From the NCBI GenBank assembly GCA_017548765.1, contig JAFYZH010000065.1:1-41982 (forward strand): a stretch of DNA of 41,982 bases. Direction: 5' to 3'. The notes below the pieces were generated by a model. The model worked only from the letters and a program-made list of their open reading frames with translations, had not been told where the DNA came from and did not search any database. This stretch comes from Lachnospiraceae bacterium. GTDB lineage: Bacteria > Bacillota > Clostridia > Lachnospirales > Lachnospiraceae. Each line of letters begins with the position of its first letter. Within the stretch, counting starts at the first letter, position 1. The position numbers and the translations under genes are program-made. Shown here piece after piece: positions 14,833 to 23,133 of this stretch.

Positions 14833-15420
14833 TCATTCTCCTATCTCAGAAGCAAAAAACTTCTTCAATGCCTGCCATACGATGTACACGTAGGCAAAAC
14901 CGATCAACGCCGTTAAAAACTGGGTCAATGAAAACATCTTCTGGAATACACTCAGATTTTTACGCAGCGGTCCGGCCTGCGGAAGGAATGTCGGCAACAG
15001 CCAAAGCGCGATCGTAAGGCCCATGAACGCGCCCTTCGCGCCCGCTGCGATCGCGGAAGTGATCACGTACATCACGTTATTCTTCACCGTGTTCTTCTTA
15101 AGTGTAGGTCTTACGAGGATGAATGCGACTACCACGAGGACTATATTACCCGCCATGATCAGTGGAATGATACCGGGAACTGCGGTCATCACAGGGCTGG
15201 CGGCGATGAAGTACGCCGTTACCGGAGTGATAAGCGACAGCAAAAGCGCGTATTTCAGGTCTGCAGTCAACAGACAGAGCACCAGACAGGTATTTACGAC
15301 CGGACCGGTGATATAAACGCTCAGGTTCTTAAAGACCTGGCTCACCATGCAGACCGCCAGCAACATGGCTGTGATCGTTATCTTCAGTACTTCGCTTCGT
15401 TTGGCTTTTTTCTCGCTCAT
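14833..15420 (-). CDS. ECF transporter S component-like membrane protein
   Basis: 195 residues with about six membrane helices and a basic cytoplasmic N-terminus. The second helix region reads 'SVYITGPVVNTCLVLCLL', then 'LLSLITPVTAYFIAASP' and a conserved 'AGNIVLVVVAF'. This pattern resembles substrate-binding S components of energy-coupling factor vitamin/metal transporters, which share a general EcfAAT module encoded elsewhere. The ATG overlaps the hydrogenase stop by 4 nt, implying translational coupling. Linkage to an iron-sulphur hydrogenase hints at a cofactor or metal substrate, but that is inference. It could also be an unrelated small integral protein. Confidence 0.72.
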   Translation of the reverse strand: MSEKKAKRSEVLKITITAMLLAVCMVSQVFKNLSVYITGPVVNTCLVLCLLTADLKYALLLSLITPVTAYFIAASPVMTAVPGIIPLIMAGNIVLVVVAFILVRPTLKKNTVKNNVMYVITSAIAAGAKGAFMGLTIALWLLPTFLPQAGPLRKNLSVFQKMFSLTQFLTALIGFAYVYIVWQALKKFFASEIGE

Positions 15421-16904
15421 AATTCTTTCTCCTCCATGTGCCCGTCACGATGCATGGAAAAGCTATCCATCGGATATGCTTTCAGGTTCTCCAGGACGCC
15501 GCGCGTGTCCGCCTGCGACAGGAGCGCCTCCCTGGCCTTCGTGATCTCGAGCTCCGTCTGGTGTTTCGACGGTCCGCCTACGCAGCCGCCGGGGCACACC
15601 ATGCCCTCGATAAAATCTTCTTCTAAGCGCCCGCTCTTCAGCAGGAGCAACGCTTTCTTACATTCTGCGCCACCCGCGCACTTCAGCAAGCGGATGCCGG
15701 ACGTATCTTCACCGCGTTCCTTCATGCACTCGATCACACCGGCAGCAACACCGCCGCTCGACGCGAAGCGTTTTCCGAAGGAAGAAGCCTGCTGGTAGGT
15801 TTCGTCGACCGGCGTAAGCTCCACATCCTTCGAACGCATCAATGCACGGATCTCGCCGTAAGTCACGGCGTAGTCTGCATTGTCCGGAACGGTCTCGTCC
15901 AGGGTCTCCGCCTTCTTTGCTATGCAAGGTCCCACGAACACAGTCACGCAACCCGGATGGGTCGCCTTCAGGTATCGGGACACCGCGCACATCGGGGAAA
16001 CGGTCGTGGACATGTTCTTCTCGTAGATATCCGGAAAGCTCTTACGCAGCATGTTGATAAATGCCGGGCAGCAGGAGGTCGTCATCTTACGCCCTTCTTT
16101 CAGCGCCTGGCTCCACTCCAGCGACTCATACGCCGAAGTCATGTCGGCGCCGAGTCCTACCTCGATCATGTCGGAAAATCCGAGTTTCTTCAGTGCTTCG
16201 CGGATGGCCGCCATCGAGATCTTCTCGCCGAACTGGCCTTCGGTCGCGGGCGCGCACATGGCGATGACCTCACGGCCTGCCTTGATCTCGCGGATGATAT
16301 CTACCAGGAAGGTCTTAGAACCGATCGCGCCGAACGGACAGCTGTGGATACAGTGTCCACATTGAACGCATTTATCTTCGTCGATCTTGCAGAATCCGTC
16401 CTCGTCGTAAGAGATCGCGCCGACCGGGCACGCCTTCTTACACGGGCGCTCCAGATGCACGATGGCCTGGTACGGACACTCGCGCGCGCACATTCCGCAC
16501 TCCTTACACTTCGCAGGGTCGATATGCATCCGCGTGTCGCCGGGGCGGATGGCTCCGAAACGGCAGGAATTCAGGCACGCCTTACCCAGGCAGAAACGAC
16601 AGTTATCCGTGACCGAATATGCAGAAATCGGGCAATCGTCGCACGCAGCGTCGATGACCTGCACCACATTCTTTGAATCCGGGTTATTCACCGGGTTTAA
16701 GCCGCACGCCAGACGGATCCTCTGCCGGATGATCTCACGCTCTTTATACACGCAGCAACGATAGGTCGGCTTGGGACCGGGAATGATCTCATAGACCAGT
16801 TTTTCCAGATGTTCTGCATCCAACTGGTCCGCCCACGCGAGGCGGCAGACCTTCTCCATTATGCCGTGTTTCAATCCAACGATACCGGTATCATTCGTAA
16901 TCAT
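15417..16904 (-). CDS. [FeFe] hydrogenase, group B
   Basis: 495 residues. The N-terminal part carries Cys-rich iron-sulphur motifs: C102/C105/C110/C114, C133/C136/C139/C143 and C179/C182/C185/C189, the last two regular 4Fe-4S ferredoxin motifs. The H-cluster domain has L1 'TSCCP' (C278, C279), L2 'GPCIAKK' (C327) and L3 'MVCPGGCVGG' (C437, C441). SCCPAF instead of SCCPGW and GPC instead of MPC are traits I associate with group B enzymes, a less studied clade of anaerobes. It couples ferredoxin oxidation and H2, cytoplasmically since no signal or membrane part is present. AGGAGA precedes the ATG. First gene of the operon. HydE/F/G maturases are not in the window. Confidence 0.95.
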   Translation of the reverse strand: MITNDTGIVGLKHGIMEKVCRLAWADQLDAEHLEKLVYEIIPGPKPTYRCCVYKEREIIRQRIRLACGLNPVNNPDSKNVVQVIDAACDDCPISAYSVTDNCRFCLGKACLNSCRFGAIRPGDTRMHIDPAKCKECGMCARECPYQAIVHLERPCKKACPVGAISYDEDGFCKIDEDKCVQCGHCIHSCPFGAIGSKTFLVDIIREIKAGREVIAMCAPATEGQFGEKISMAAIREALKKLGFSDMIEVGLGADMTSAYESLEWSQALKEGRKMTTSCCPAFINMLRKSFPDIYEKNMSTTVSPMCAVSRYLKATHPGCVTVFVGPCIAKKAETLDETVPDNADYAVTYGEIRALMRSKDVELTPVDETYQQASSFGKRFASSGGVAAGVIECMKERGEDTSGIRLLKCAGGAECKKALLLLKSGRLEEDFIEGMVCPGGCVGGPSKHQTELEITKAREALLSQADTRGVLENLKAYPMDSFSMHRDGHMEEKEL

Positions 16905-16963
16905 AATTATTCTCCTGTGCCTCCGAAAGGTGTTCCTCGCGGGGGCTGAACATCATCGCCCCT

Positions 16964-16993
16964 ATTATACCCTACATCGAAAAATAAAACAAC
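16964..16993 (-). promoter_or_regulatory. Promoter of the hydrogenase operon
   Basis: Minus strand TTGTTT (16988-16993), 18-nt spacer, TATAAT (16964-16969). Leader about 55 nt. Confidence 0.65.
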
Positions 16994-17004
16994 AAAAATA
17001 AAAA

Positions 17005-17045
17005 GCCTCCTGTCCGGATAACACGAATGTTCCGGCAGGAGGCTG
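17005..17045 (-). terminator. Terminator of the 17061-18089 gene
   Basis: Stem of about 14 pairs (AGCCTCCTG...CAGGAGGCT arms, one mismatch) followed on the minus strand by TTTTTATTTTTG. Confidence 0.88.
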
Positions 17046-17060
17046 AAAGAATGAAAAGCG

Positions 17061-18089
17061 TTATTGATTCGTTGTTTGCGGCTCTTTATCCTTCGGATCG
17101 CGGATGCTGACCAGCCGCATCAGGAGGTAGGTCACGCCACCCGCCGCCAGGATCACGACGATGTCGACCGGAGCCAAAACGATCCCCGGCACTCCGTCGA
17201 AGAAGAAGCCGGTCCCGAAACGGTATAAATGCCGGTTCAGCAGGATCATTTCCCCGATGTACATCACCAGTGTCGTGCAGGCTGCCAGAACGGTAGGGAT
17301 CCAAAGGGCTACACCCCTGCTCTTCCTGAGCAGTAAGGAGCCGAGGAAAATGCCGAACGTCACGCCCAGGAGTATAAAGAACACGGACATCAACGTTGCC
17401 GAGAGCGGCGAAACGTTGATATCTCCGTCGCGCCAAAACGCCGTAAAGCAAGCCAGAATGCACAGGCCCAGGAAAGCCACCGCGCAGATCGATTGCAGGA
17501 TCAGCGCCCTCTTCCGGCTCTTATCCCCGGTCTTTATCATATGGGCGAAACCATACACACTGTTCAGGATCGCGAGGATCAGCACGACCGAAATCAGATA
17601 GAAATGCAGTTTAAACGCGGGATTGTAGTTTCCCATCAACAAGTCTACCGGCGTTTCCGTCCGGATCGATGTGCTCGTAATAATATCGACCCCGGCATAC
17701 TCTTCCGGCGGAATATATCGGCACATAAACATTTGCCAGTCGGCGAGTCTTGAGACCGTTTTTGTGACTGTCTCGGTCGATGTCACCACGACTTTATTTT
17801 CGAATAACAGTTCGAAACCGAAAAACACGCCGACCGACAAGACCGAAGCCACGACTGTCGGCAACCATTTGAAAAGTTTCACGATAAGCGGCATCAACAG
17901 TACGCCGGTGATCACGGCAAATGCGATCGGTGTATAGGGGATGATATATTTGGGGTAATTCTCCTTCATGACCGTACCATCCACGATCATATCACGGATG
18001 ACACGAGCGCCCATAAGCAACGGATAGAACGACACGATCAACGTGCCCAAAATCGCCAAAAGCCAATACCTTACGAATTTCTTCTCCAT
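17061..18089 (-). CDS. Polytopic membrane protein, unknown function
   Basis: 342 residues from the ATG at 18089, which has AAGGAGGT five bases upstream; the frame extends to 18152 but without an RBS and through the promoter. I count about eight membrane helices. An extracytoplasmic loop of about 60 residues after the third helix is Thr/Val-rich ('VVVTSTETVTKTVS') and contains 'YIPPEEYAG'. The C-terminus is charged. No transporter signature is obvious. It has its own TTGACA promoter and terminator, and its promoter starts just beyond the end of the beta-helix/LuxR gene. A functional link to that regulator is suggested only by adjacency. Confidence 0.78.
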   Translation of the reverse strand: MEKKFVRYWLLAILGTLIVSFYPLLMGARVIRDMIVDGTVMKENYPKYIIPYTPIAFAVITGVLLMPLIVKLFKWLPTVVASVLSVGVFFGFELLFENKVVVTSTETVTKTVSRLADWQMFMCRYIPPEEYAGVDIITSTSIRTETPVDLLMGNYNPAFKLHFYLISVVLILAILNSVYGFAHMIKTGDKSRKRALILQSICAVAFLGLCILACFTAFWRDGDINVSPLSATLMSVFFILLGVTFGIFLGSLLLRKSRGVALWIPTVLAACTTLVMYIGEMILLNRHLYRFGTGFFFDGVPGIVLAPVDIVVILAAGGVTYLLMRLVSIRDPKDKEPQTTNQ

Positions 18090-18123
18090 AACAGACCTCC
18101 TTTTCAGACTACTGTTATAGTAT

Positions 18124-18152
18124 ATTCTACTCCAATAGTCTAGATCTGTCAA
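18124..18152 (-). promoter_or_regulatory. Strong sigma-A promoter of the 17061-18089 gene
   Basis: Minus strand TTGACA (18147-18152), 17-nt spacer, TAGAAT (18124-18129). Confidence 0.8.
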
Positions 18153-18161
18153 GTACTATCT

Positions 18162-19970
18162 TTATTTTGTTTTTCGCACGCCGGCGAGGCCCAACAATTC
18201 CTTTCGGCTCTTCACGCCGAGTTTGGAAAAGATACTGGAAATATGGTTTTTCACCGTAGATTCCGAGATGAACAGCGTCTCGCTGATCTCAGTGCGGGTC
18301 TTCCCGGAAAGATACTCTTTGAGAACATCCATTTCACGCGAGGTCAATGTACCCTCGTCCAGCAGTTTTTGCAGATATGCCGCTATCCTCTCCTCTTCGT
18401 CACTCTCGACCGGTAGCGTCAAACTCTCCTGTGGTACATTTTCGCTCACGACCTCGGATGCGACCGGAACCTCAACGATCTCTTTATTTCTGTCCTTCTT
18501 AAACCAAAGCACCAAAATTGTGATTACGATCAAAACGCCCAATATCAGTCCGATGATCAGGTTTGGCAGATACCAACTCTTCGTTTCGGAAGACATATCA
18601 TTGACCCCGGCGAACATACGATGTCCGCTCTCCAGGTAGCCATTGGCCGCCCTCGCCGCAACCTCGTCCGGCACGGCGTCGCCCTTACGGTCGGAATTGA
18701 CAATATTGTAATTCTCACCATCCCGGATCGACGGGCTGACCTTATCATCGAGGATACGACAAGCCAGAAAATCAATGGTACCGTCGTGCCCGACGGTCGT
18801 ACTCTCGTTTTCGAGGATGACCGGATGAAATACCAGATGCTCTTCATCCTCGGAAGTGTTATTCTCAAAGGTGCAGAAGCTGAACTCCACGATGCCGGTC
18901 GGGACGCCGATCCCGATCTGGTCCGCCGGATGCACCCACACTGCGCCCTCCTGCTCCGCGGTATTCCCGGAGATCAAACAGTTTGTGATATAGACCGGCG
19001 TGGTCTCCGAACTTTCGATCAAAAGTCCGCCGCCTATCTGCGCATGGTTATTCAGGATCTTGCAGCTGTCGAGCGTCACCTTCGAATTCGTGATCAACAG
19101 CCCGCCGCCTTTTATCGTCTCGTTCCCGTCAATGATGCTCTTCTTCAAGAGCAGTTCGGAATTCACCAGAGCCAGGCCTCCGCCGCCTTGCGGGAAGGAA
19201 TTCTTTTCGGCAAATGCGACGTGGCGGTTATCTTTTACAGTTATGTTTTCCGCGGTTCCCTCGACGCCGCCGAGTACGGCGACACCGCTGTAGACCGTAT
19301 TCGCGGAAAATGCGGTATCGGTCATCTCAAACTTGAGTTTTTTACCATTGATCCATAGAACGCCGCGCTCACAGGTATTGCCCGAGAAGTTACAGTTTTT
19401 AATGGTAAGTTTCGCCCGCGTTCCGAGGTCGACGTTACCGTCCGTGTATTGGAAATACATCGCCGCGCCGTATTTTGTACAGTAATTGCGGATGGTGCAG
19501 TTCGTCAGGCCGAATTCCAGAAAGCCCTTCGCGAAAATGCACCCCTTGTTCGTGCGATCGCCGTGATGATCGGCAAACGACGCCGTGGCCGCCGGATCTC
19601 CCTCCGGCATCTCATAACAGCCGTCAAACGTTATGTTTTCAAAAGCGACCGTGATCTTCTCGCTCTCGAGTCCGGATCCGATAACGGAAAAATGAGCGCC
19701 TTTTAACAGGGAACCCTCAGGCTTCCCTACGATCTTCACGCTGTTTTCTATCTGGACGTAGATATCATTTTCATCGAAATCGATATCCCCGACATAGATG
19801 ACTTCACGCTTCTCTGCCAGGGCCTTCATCAGTTCCGCACGGGTGGTGATATATGCAGGCGTATCCGTTCCGCTGCCGGCGCTAATGGACCTGGCAGCCC
19901 CGCCGATCACCGCACATATCGATACCAACACCAGGAGCAGCAACATCTTGATCCTGAAATTCATGTTCAT
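18162..19970 (-). CDS. Membrane-spanning regulator: extracellular beta-helix, one TM helix, cytoplasmic LuxR-type HTH
   Basis: 602 residues. An N-terminal signal or anchor (about 6-27) precedes a right-handed parallel beta-helix of pectin-lyase type (about 40-440), seen as repeated 'LTNCTIRNY', 'LTIKNCNFSGNT', 'LDSCKILNNHAQIGGG', 'ITNCLISGNTAE' rungs. A transmembrane helix follows (about 470-490), then a positive FKKDRNK stop-transfer, an acidic linker and a LuxR/GerE helix-turn-helix (about 540-598) with 'LTSREMDVLKEYL' and 'ISESTVKNHISSIFSKL'. The order places the sensor outside and the DNA-binding domain inside, a direct one-component signalling layout. Catalytic residues of a lyase are not evident, so the helix is probably a binding domain. 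Two nearby ATGs are possible (19970, 19964). Own promoter at 20030-20058. Confidence 0.9.
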   Translation of the reverse strand: MNMNFRIKMLLLLVLVSICAVIGGAARSISAGSGTDTPAYITTRAELMKALAEKREVIYVGDIDFDENDIYVQIENSVKIVGKPEGSLLKGAHFSVIGSGLESEKITVAFENITFDGCYEMPEGDPAATASFADHHGDRTNKGCIFAKGFLEFGLTNCTIRNYCTKYGAAMYFQYTDGNVDLGTRAKLTIKNCNFSGNTCERGVLWINGKKLKFEMTDTAFSANTVYSGVAVLGGVEGTAENITVKDNRHVAFAEKNSFPQGGGGLALVNSELLLKKSIIDGNETIKGGGLLITNSKVTLDSCKILNNHAQIGGGLLIESSETTPVYITNCLISGNTAEQEGAVWVHPADQIGIGVPTGIVEFSFCTFENNTSEDEEHLVFHPVILENESTTVGHDGTIDFLACRILDDKVSPSIRDGENYNIVNSDRKGDAVPDEVAARAANGYLESGHRMFAGVNDMSSETKSWYLPNLIIGLILGVLIVITILVLWFKKDRNKEIVEVPVASEVVSENVPQESLTLPVESDEEERIAAYLQKLLDEGTLTSREMDVLKEYLSGKTRTEISETLFISESTVKNHISSIFSKLGVKSRKELLGLAGVRKTK

Positions 19971-20029
19971 TCTTCCTTATCCATCAGTCTTCCGTTTTGA
20001 AGCCTTCTTCATCCCATTATCTTGCTTCA

Positions 20030-20058
20030 ATTATACAGCGAATACCTTTCGGTTTCAA
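20030..20058 (-). promoter_or_regulatory. Strong sigma-A promoter of the beta-helix/LuxR gene
   Basis: Minus strand TTGAAA (20053-20058), 17-nt spacer, TATAAT (20030-20035). Confidence 0.85.
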
Positions 20059-20072
20059 GTATCAGACTCACG

Positions 20073-20108
20073 TAAAAACGGCCGGATCGCGTTTCCCGAT
20101 CCGGCCGT
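20073..20108 (-). terminator. Terminator of the 20128-21057 lipoprotein gene
   Basis: Perfect 12-bp stem ACGGCCGGATCG / CGATCCGGCCGT, followed on the minus strand by a T run. Confidence 0.9.
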
Positions 20109-20127
20109 GGCTGGTATTCATTCTGTT

Positions 20128-21057
20128 TTACTTAACAACATATACTGCCAATGCCAGCGTATTGCTGTAGTCACCGCTGTTCAGGATCTGCGCTTGAACG
20201 GAGATCTCTGATCCATTGCGGAAATAGTTGAACGTTGCGTCGTTGAAGATGCTTTCGGTCTGCGGAGCCTCCGTGAGTTCGCTTCCGTATTTGCCGAGAT
20301 AATCGTAGATCTTACCCTCGTCGGCAAGCGGTTTGCAAACCTCAAATGCGATCTTCGCCAAGGCGTTGATGTCCTCAACCTTCGCATCGTTGATATAGGT
20401 TACTATAACTTTCTTTTTCTGTCTGGTCGAGTAAGTATAATTGCCGTATTCGGTCTTGAGGTCGTCATAGTTGAAGCCGAACACTTCCTTCATGATCTCG
20501 GTCTTGCGCGCGTCGTCCGGTGCATCCACATGCTCGGTCTTGCCGCCGCTGTATTCGATCGTATAGCCGCGGAACGCATCCTCGATATCCGCTTTCGCGT
20601 CGTCAATGGACGTGTACTTCTTCATACTGCTTTCGCGCTTAAAGCCGGTCTTATCATCATTCCATATATATGTGGATGCATCCAGCTGTTCATTGACATC
20701 TGCATAATCTGCGGGATCCCTCAGATAGTACATGGTATACTTATCGGTGCAGTTTCCGTCCTTATCGAACTTGTTGATCTCCTGGATCTCTTTTACCTTC
20801 CAGAACCTATCTGCCGTAGAGTTAGCCGCGGGCGCGTACTTATCTTCAATCACGCCTGAAATATAACCGCTGCCTCCGCCATTTCCGGCAGGTGCCTCTG
20901 TCTTACCGGGGGCCTGGGTAGCGCCGCCACCGCCGCCATTATCTGCCTTCGTTGTGCTTGCTGCATTGCCTCCGCCGCCGGAGCCACCTTCCTTTTCACA
21001 TGCAACCACAGCCATAACCATTACAAGTACCAGAACCAGCGCTAATACTCTCTTCAT
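20128..21057 (-). CDS. Lipoprotein, unknown function
   Basis: 309 residues from the ATG at 21057 with GGGAGGAAGG upstream. A signal with lipobox VVAC (lipidated Cys20) precedes a Gly-rich and Ala/Thr-rich linker (about 24-65). The remaining 240 residues form a globular extracellular domain with an aromatic-rich centre ('YTMYYLRDPADY', 'YTIEYSGG') and no recognised catalytic motif. Monocistronic with its own terminator. An inverted repeat lies 47 bp upstream of the start and may be a regulator site. Confidence 0.8.
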   Translation of the reverse strand: MKRVLALVLVLVMVMAVVACEKEGGSGGGGNAASTTKADNGGGGGATQAPGKTEAPAGNGGGSGYISGVIEDKYAPAANSTADRFWKVKEIQEINKFDKDGNCTDKYTMYYLRDPADYADVNEQLDASTYIWNDDKTGFKRESSMKKYTSIDDAKADIEDAFRGYTIEYSGGKTEHVDAPDDARKTEIMKEVFGFNYDDLKTEYGNYTYSTRQKKKVIVTYINDAKVEDINALAKIAFEVCKPLADEGKIYDYLGKYGSELTEAPQTESIFNDATFNYFRNGSEISVQAQILNSGDYSNTLALAVYVVK

Positions 21058-21103
21058 CGTATGCCTTCCTCCCTTTCTGTCTGAAATTGTTTCAAGTTCT
21101 ATA

Positions 21104-21118
21104 GTATACAACGTATAC
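21104..21118 (-). promoter_or_regulatory. Inverted repeat GTATAC-N3-GTATAC, candidate operator
   Basis: A perfect 6-bp palindromic arm repeated with a 3-bp gap, in an AT-rich region with several TATA-like hexamers that must contain the promoter of the 20128-21057 lipoprotein gene. The arms are extended by imperfect TATA sequence on both sides. Confidence 0.45.
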
Positions 21119-21157
21119 ACTATATACTACATTTTACAGAAATGAGTCGGCCGTGTG

Positions 21158-21187
21158 AATAGGACTTAGGACGTCCATAGTCCTATT
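21158..21187. other. 30-nt near-perfect palindrome in an intergenic region
   Basis: AATAGGACT (21158-21166) pairs with AGTCCTATT (21179-21187), enclosing a second palindrome GGACGTCC. Only the two flanking dinucleotides break full symmetry. A T-rich stretch follows on the plus strand. It lies 36 bp past the stop of the HAD gene, so it may be its terminator or a protein-binding site. Confidence 0.6.
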
Positions 21188-21222
21188 TTAGTCCCCTTTC
21201 TTTTTTCGCCGCGTAAGTGAGG

Positions 21223-22071
21223 TCAATGTGGTTCTGACTGTGGTCCGGAAACCTCTTTCCCGGCCAGGAATTTCGCCACGGCGTCCTCGTCGTTTTTCCC
21301 GAGGATCCCGGTCGCCGCTTCCTTCGCCTCAGGTCTCGCATTTTCCACGGCATACGCCTCGTCCGCGATCCGGAACATCGGCACGTCGTTCAGCGCATCC
21401 CCGAACACGACCAGCTTCTCAAAACCATACTTCTCCTTCATCTTCCGGATGGCCTTCGCCTTCGTGCAGTTCTGCGGGCAGATCTCCAGCCAGTACTCGT
21501 CGCGATAGGTATCCTTTTGGAACAGGCACTCCCAGCCCGTGTACTCGCGCATCCGCTCGTATAGCGGCGCGATCTCCTCGCGCTCGCCGATCAGCGTAAC
21601 GTAGCCGGGTTTGCCGCAGTACAGGGTCTCCGGATCGTCGGCCCGTACCAGCGTCGGATCCTTCTCATAATAGTCGATATAATCTTGCAGTCCCGGCGAA
21701 TGCTTCCCGGGAAGCCAGGTGCGGACCATGCGGTCGCCCAAGAAACACGAGACGAAGCCAAACTCCGCCACCTCCGGGAGGCGGGTCTTCAGAAACTCCA
21801 CCTCTTCCTCAGTGAACACCGTTTTCTCGATCACGTGCCCATCCGTATTATCCGCGAGAACGGCCCCGTTTCGCGTGATGACCGGCAGTTCCAGCTTAAG
21901 TCCGCCCGCGATGGGCCGCGCGCTCCCAATGGAGCGCGCCGTCGCGTAAGTAAACGCCAGCCCCTGCCCGATCAGGCGGTTGATCGTCTCGATCGTGAAG
22001 TCCGAGATCGTCTCGTCGCTGCGCATCAGCGTCCCGTCCAGATCCGACACATAAAGTGTTTTCTTATCCAT
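21223..22071 (-). CDS. HAD superfamily phosphatase, Cof type
   Basis: 282 residues. Motif I 'DLDGT' holds the nucleophile D10 and acid/base D12, the threonine motif lies in 'ATARS' (about 43-47), and the C-terminal metal motif 'GDALND' is at 224-229. A C2-type cap occupies about 85-195. Family members hydrolyse sugar phosphates, flavin mononucleotide or pyridoxal phosphate; the substrate cannot be told. GGAGGTGAG precedes the ATG. Thirty bp separate it from the Nudix gene upstream, so the two likely form an operon. Confidence 0.92.
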   Translation of the reverse strand: MDKKTLYVSDLDGTLMRSDETISDFTIETINRLIGQGLAFTYATARSIGSARPIAGGLKLELPVITRNGAVLADNTDGHVIEKTVFTEEEVEFLKTRLPEVAEFGFVSCFLGDRMVRTWLPGKHSPGLQDYIDYYEKDPTLVRADDPETLYCGKPGYVTLIGEREEIAPLYERMREYTGWECLFQKDTYRDEYWLEICPQNCTKAKAIRKMKEKYGFEKLVVFGDALNDVPMFRIADEAYAVENARPEAKEAATGILGKNDEDAVAKFLAGKEVSGPQSEPH

Positions 22072-22101
22072 CTCTCACCTCCGTAAGTCAGGTGACTCTT
22101 G

Positions 22102-22587
22102 CTACTTTCTTTCGTCCGTGATGATGTGTTCCACGCCGGGATGCTCCCTCTGCAGGTAGTCCTTCATGAACACGGGAAATGCTTTATATTTGTCGAGATC
22201 TTTGATCGGGATCCAGTGCATGTGTTCCCGGATGCCCTGGGTGTAGCTGTCACTCTTCAGTTCCTTCGTTCCCCTGGGTTTCATGAGATAATAAAAGGCG
22301 ATCTCATGGCAGTCCATGCCTTTGAGCGAGCCCGTGCTCTCATCGAAGAAGTTTTCATGGATGATGGCCAGCCGGTCCACCTCATACTCAATGCCGGTCT
22401 CCTCGAAGACTTCCCGTTTTACCGCGTCCTCCGAAGTCTCTCCCATGTGCACTCCGCCACCGACCGAATAAAGATAGTCGTCCAATTCATTGCCCGCAAA
22501 CAGCACGCAGTCACCCTCAACGATGATCGCCGCCGCGCGATAGCGAAACCATCTGTTTCCTTCCGTAAAACCACAATTATGCTCCAT
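22102..22587 (-). CDS. Nudix hydrolase
   Basis: 161 residues. The Nudix box GX5EX7REUXEEXGU occupies about 44-66 and is complete (G44, E50, R58-E59, E62-E63, G65). The sequence before it, 'FRYRAAAIIVEGDCVLFAG', is the first strand of the fold. It hydrolyses a nucleoside diphosphate linked to another moiety; the specificity is open. GGAGG is six bases upstream of the ATG. First gene of a Nudix-HAD pair, a plausible two-step nucleotide or sugar-nucleotide clean-up unit (inference). Confidence 0.92.
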   Translation of the reverse strand: MEHNCGFTEGNRWFRYRAAAIIVEGDCVLFAGNELDDYLYSVGGGVHMGETSEDAVKREVFEETGIEYEVDRLAIIHENFFDESTGSLKGMDCHEIAFYYLMKPRGTKELKSDSYTQGIREHMHWIPIKDLDKYKAFPVFMKDYLQREHPGVEHIITDERK

Positions 22588-22649
22588 GTTCCTGCCTCCT
22601 TTTTTAAGATATTTCGACTATTGTAATCGATACGGGAACGGTTGTCAAG

Positions 22650-22684
22650 AATAAAAAAGACAGGAGGTCGAGCCTCCTGCCTTC
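22650..22684 (-). terminator. Terminator of the paaK-ACT operon
   Basis: Stem CAGGAGG/CCTCCTG (22661-22667 with 22673-22679) followed on the minus strand by CTTTTTTATT. Confidence 0.85.
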
Positions 22685-22692
22685 TGTGTTCA

Positions 22693-23115
22693 TTATACGA
22701 GATCTTCCATGCCCAGCGTCTTAACGCCAGCTGCATTCAGAAGCTTCTCTGCCTTTGCATTATCGTTTGTTTTGATCGCGATCGGCGCGCCCTCACCATC
22801 GATGGAGAGGCCGTAGATGTAGCTGATATTGATGTCAGCCGCATGGATCATACCGATCACCTTCGCGAGGCTGCCGACTGCATCCGGAACCACCACTGCG
22901 ATGACCTCGTCGATACGAGCGGCGAAACCGGCATCCTTCAGGATCTGCTTAGCTTTCTCAGGTTCATTCGACAGCAAACGGAGAACACCATACTCCATCG
23001 TGTCAGCCAGGCTTGCAGAGAGGAGGTTGACACCGCCCTGAGCCAGGATCTTTAATAACTCTTCCAGTCTTCCTTCCGTATTCTCCAAGAAAACCGATAT
23101 CTGTTTTACGAACAT
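22693..23115 (-). CDS. Tandem ACT domain protein
   Basis: 140 residues made of two ACT domains. The first starts 'VKQISVFLENTEGRLEELL' (about 3-21), the second 'VIAVVVPDAVGSLAKVIGMI' (about 70-89). ACT domains bind small ligands, often amino acids. This stand-alone form next to phenylacetate-CoA ligase is a recurrent pairing in anaerobes and is thought to regulate or partner the ligase. AGGAGGT precedes the ATG; 18 bp after paaK and clearly in the same transcript, followed by a terminator. Confidence 0.93.
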   Translation of the reverse strand: MFVKQISVFLENTEGRLEELLKILAQGGVNLLSASLADTMEYGVLRLLSNEPEKAKQILKDAGFAARIDEVIAVVVPDAVGSLAKVIGMIHAADINISYIYGLSIDGEGAPIAIKTNDNAKAEKLLNAAGVKTLGMEDLV

Positions 23116-23133
23116 AGGGGTACCTCCTTTGTA

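Noticed and set aside
18162-19970. Polysaccharide lyase function of the beta-helix
   Set aside because: No recognisable lyase or hydrolase active-site residues were seen; the rungs fit a binding role better.
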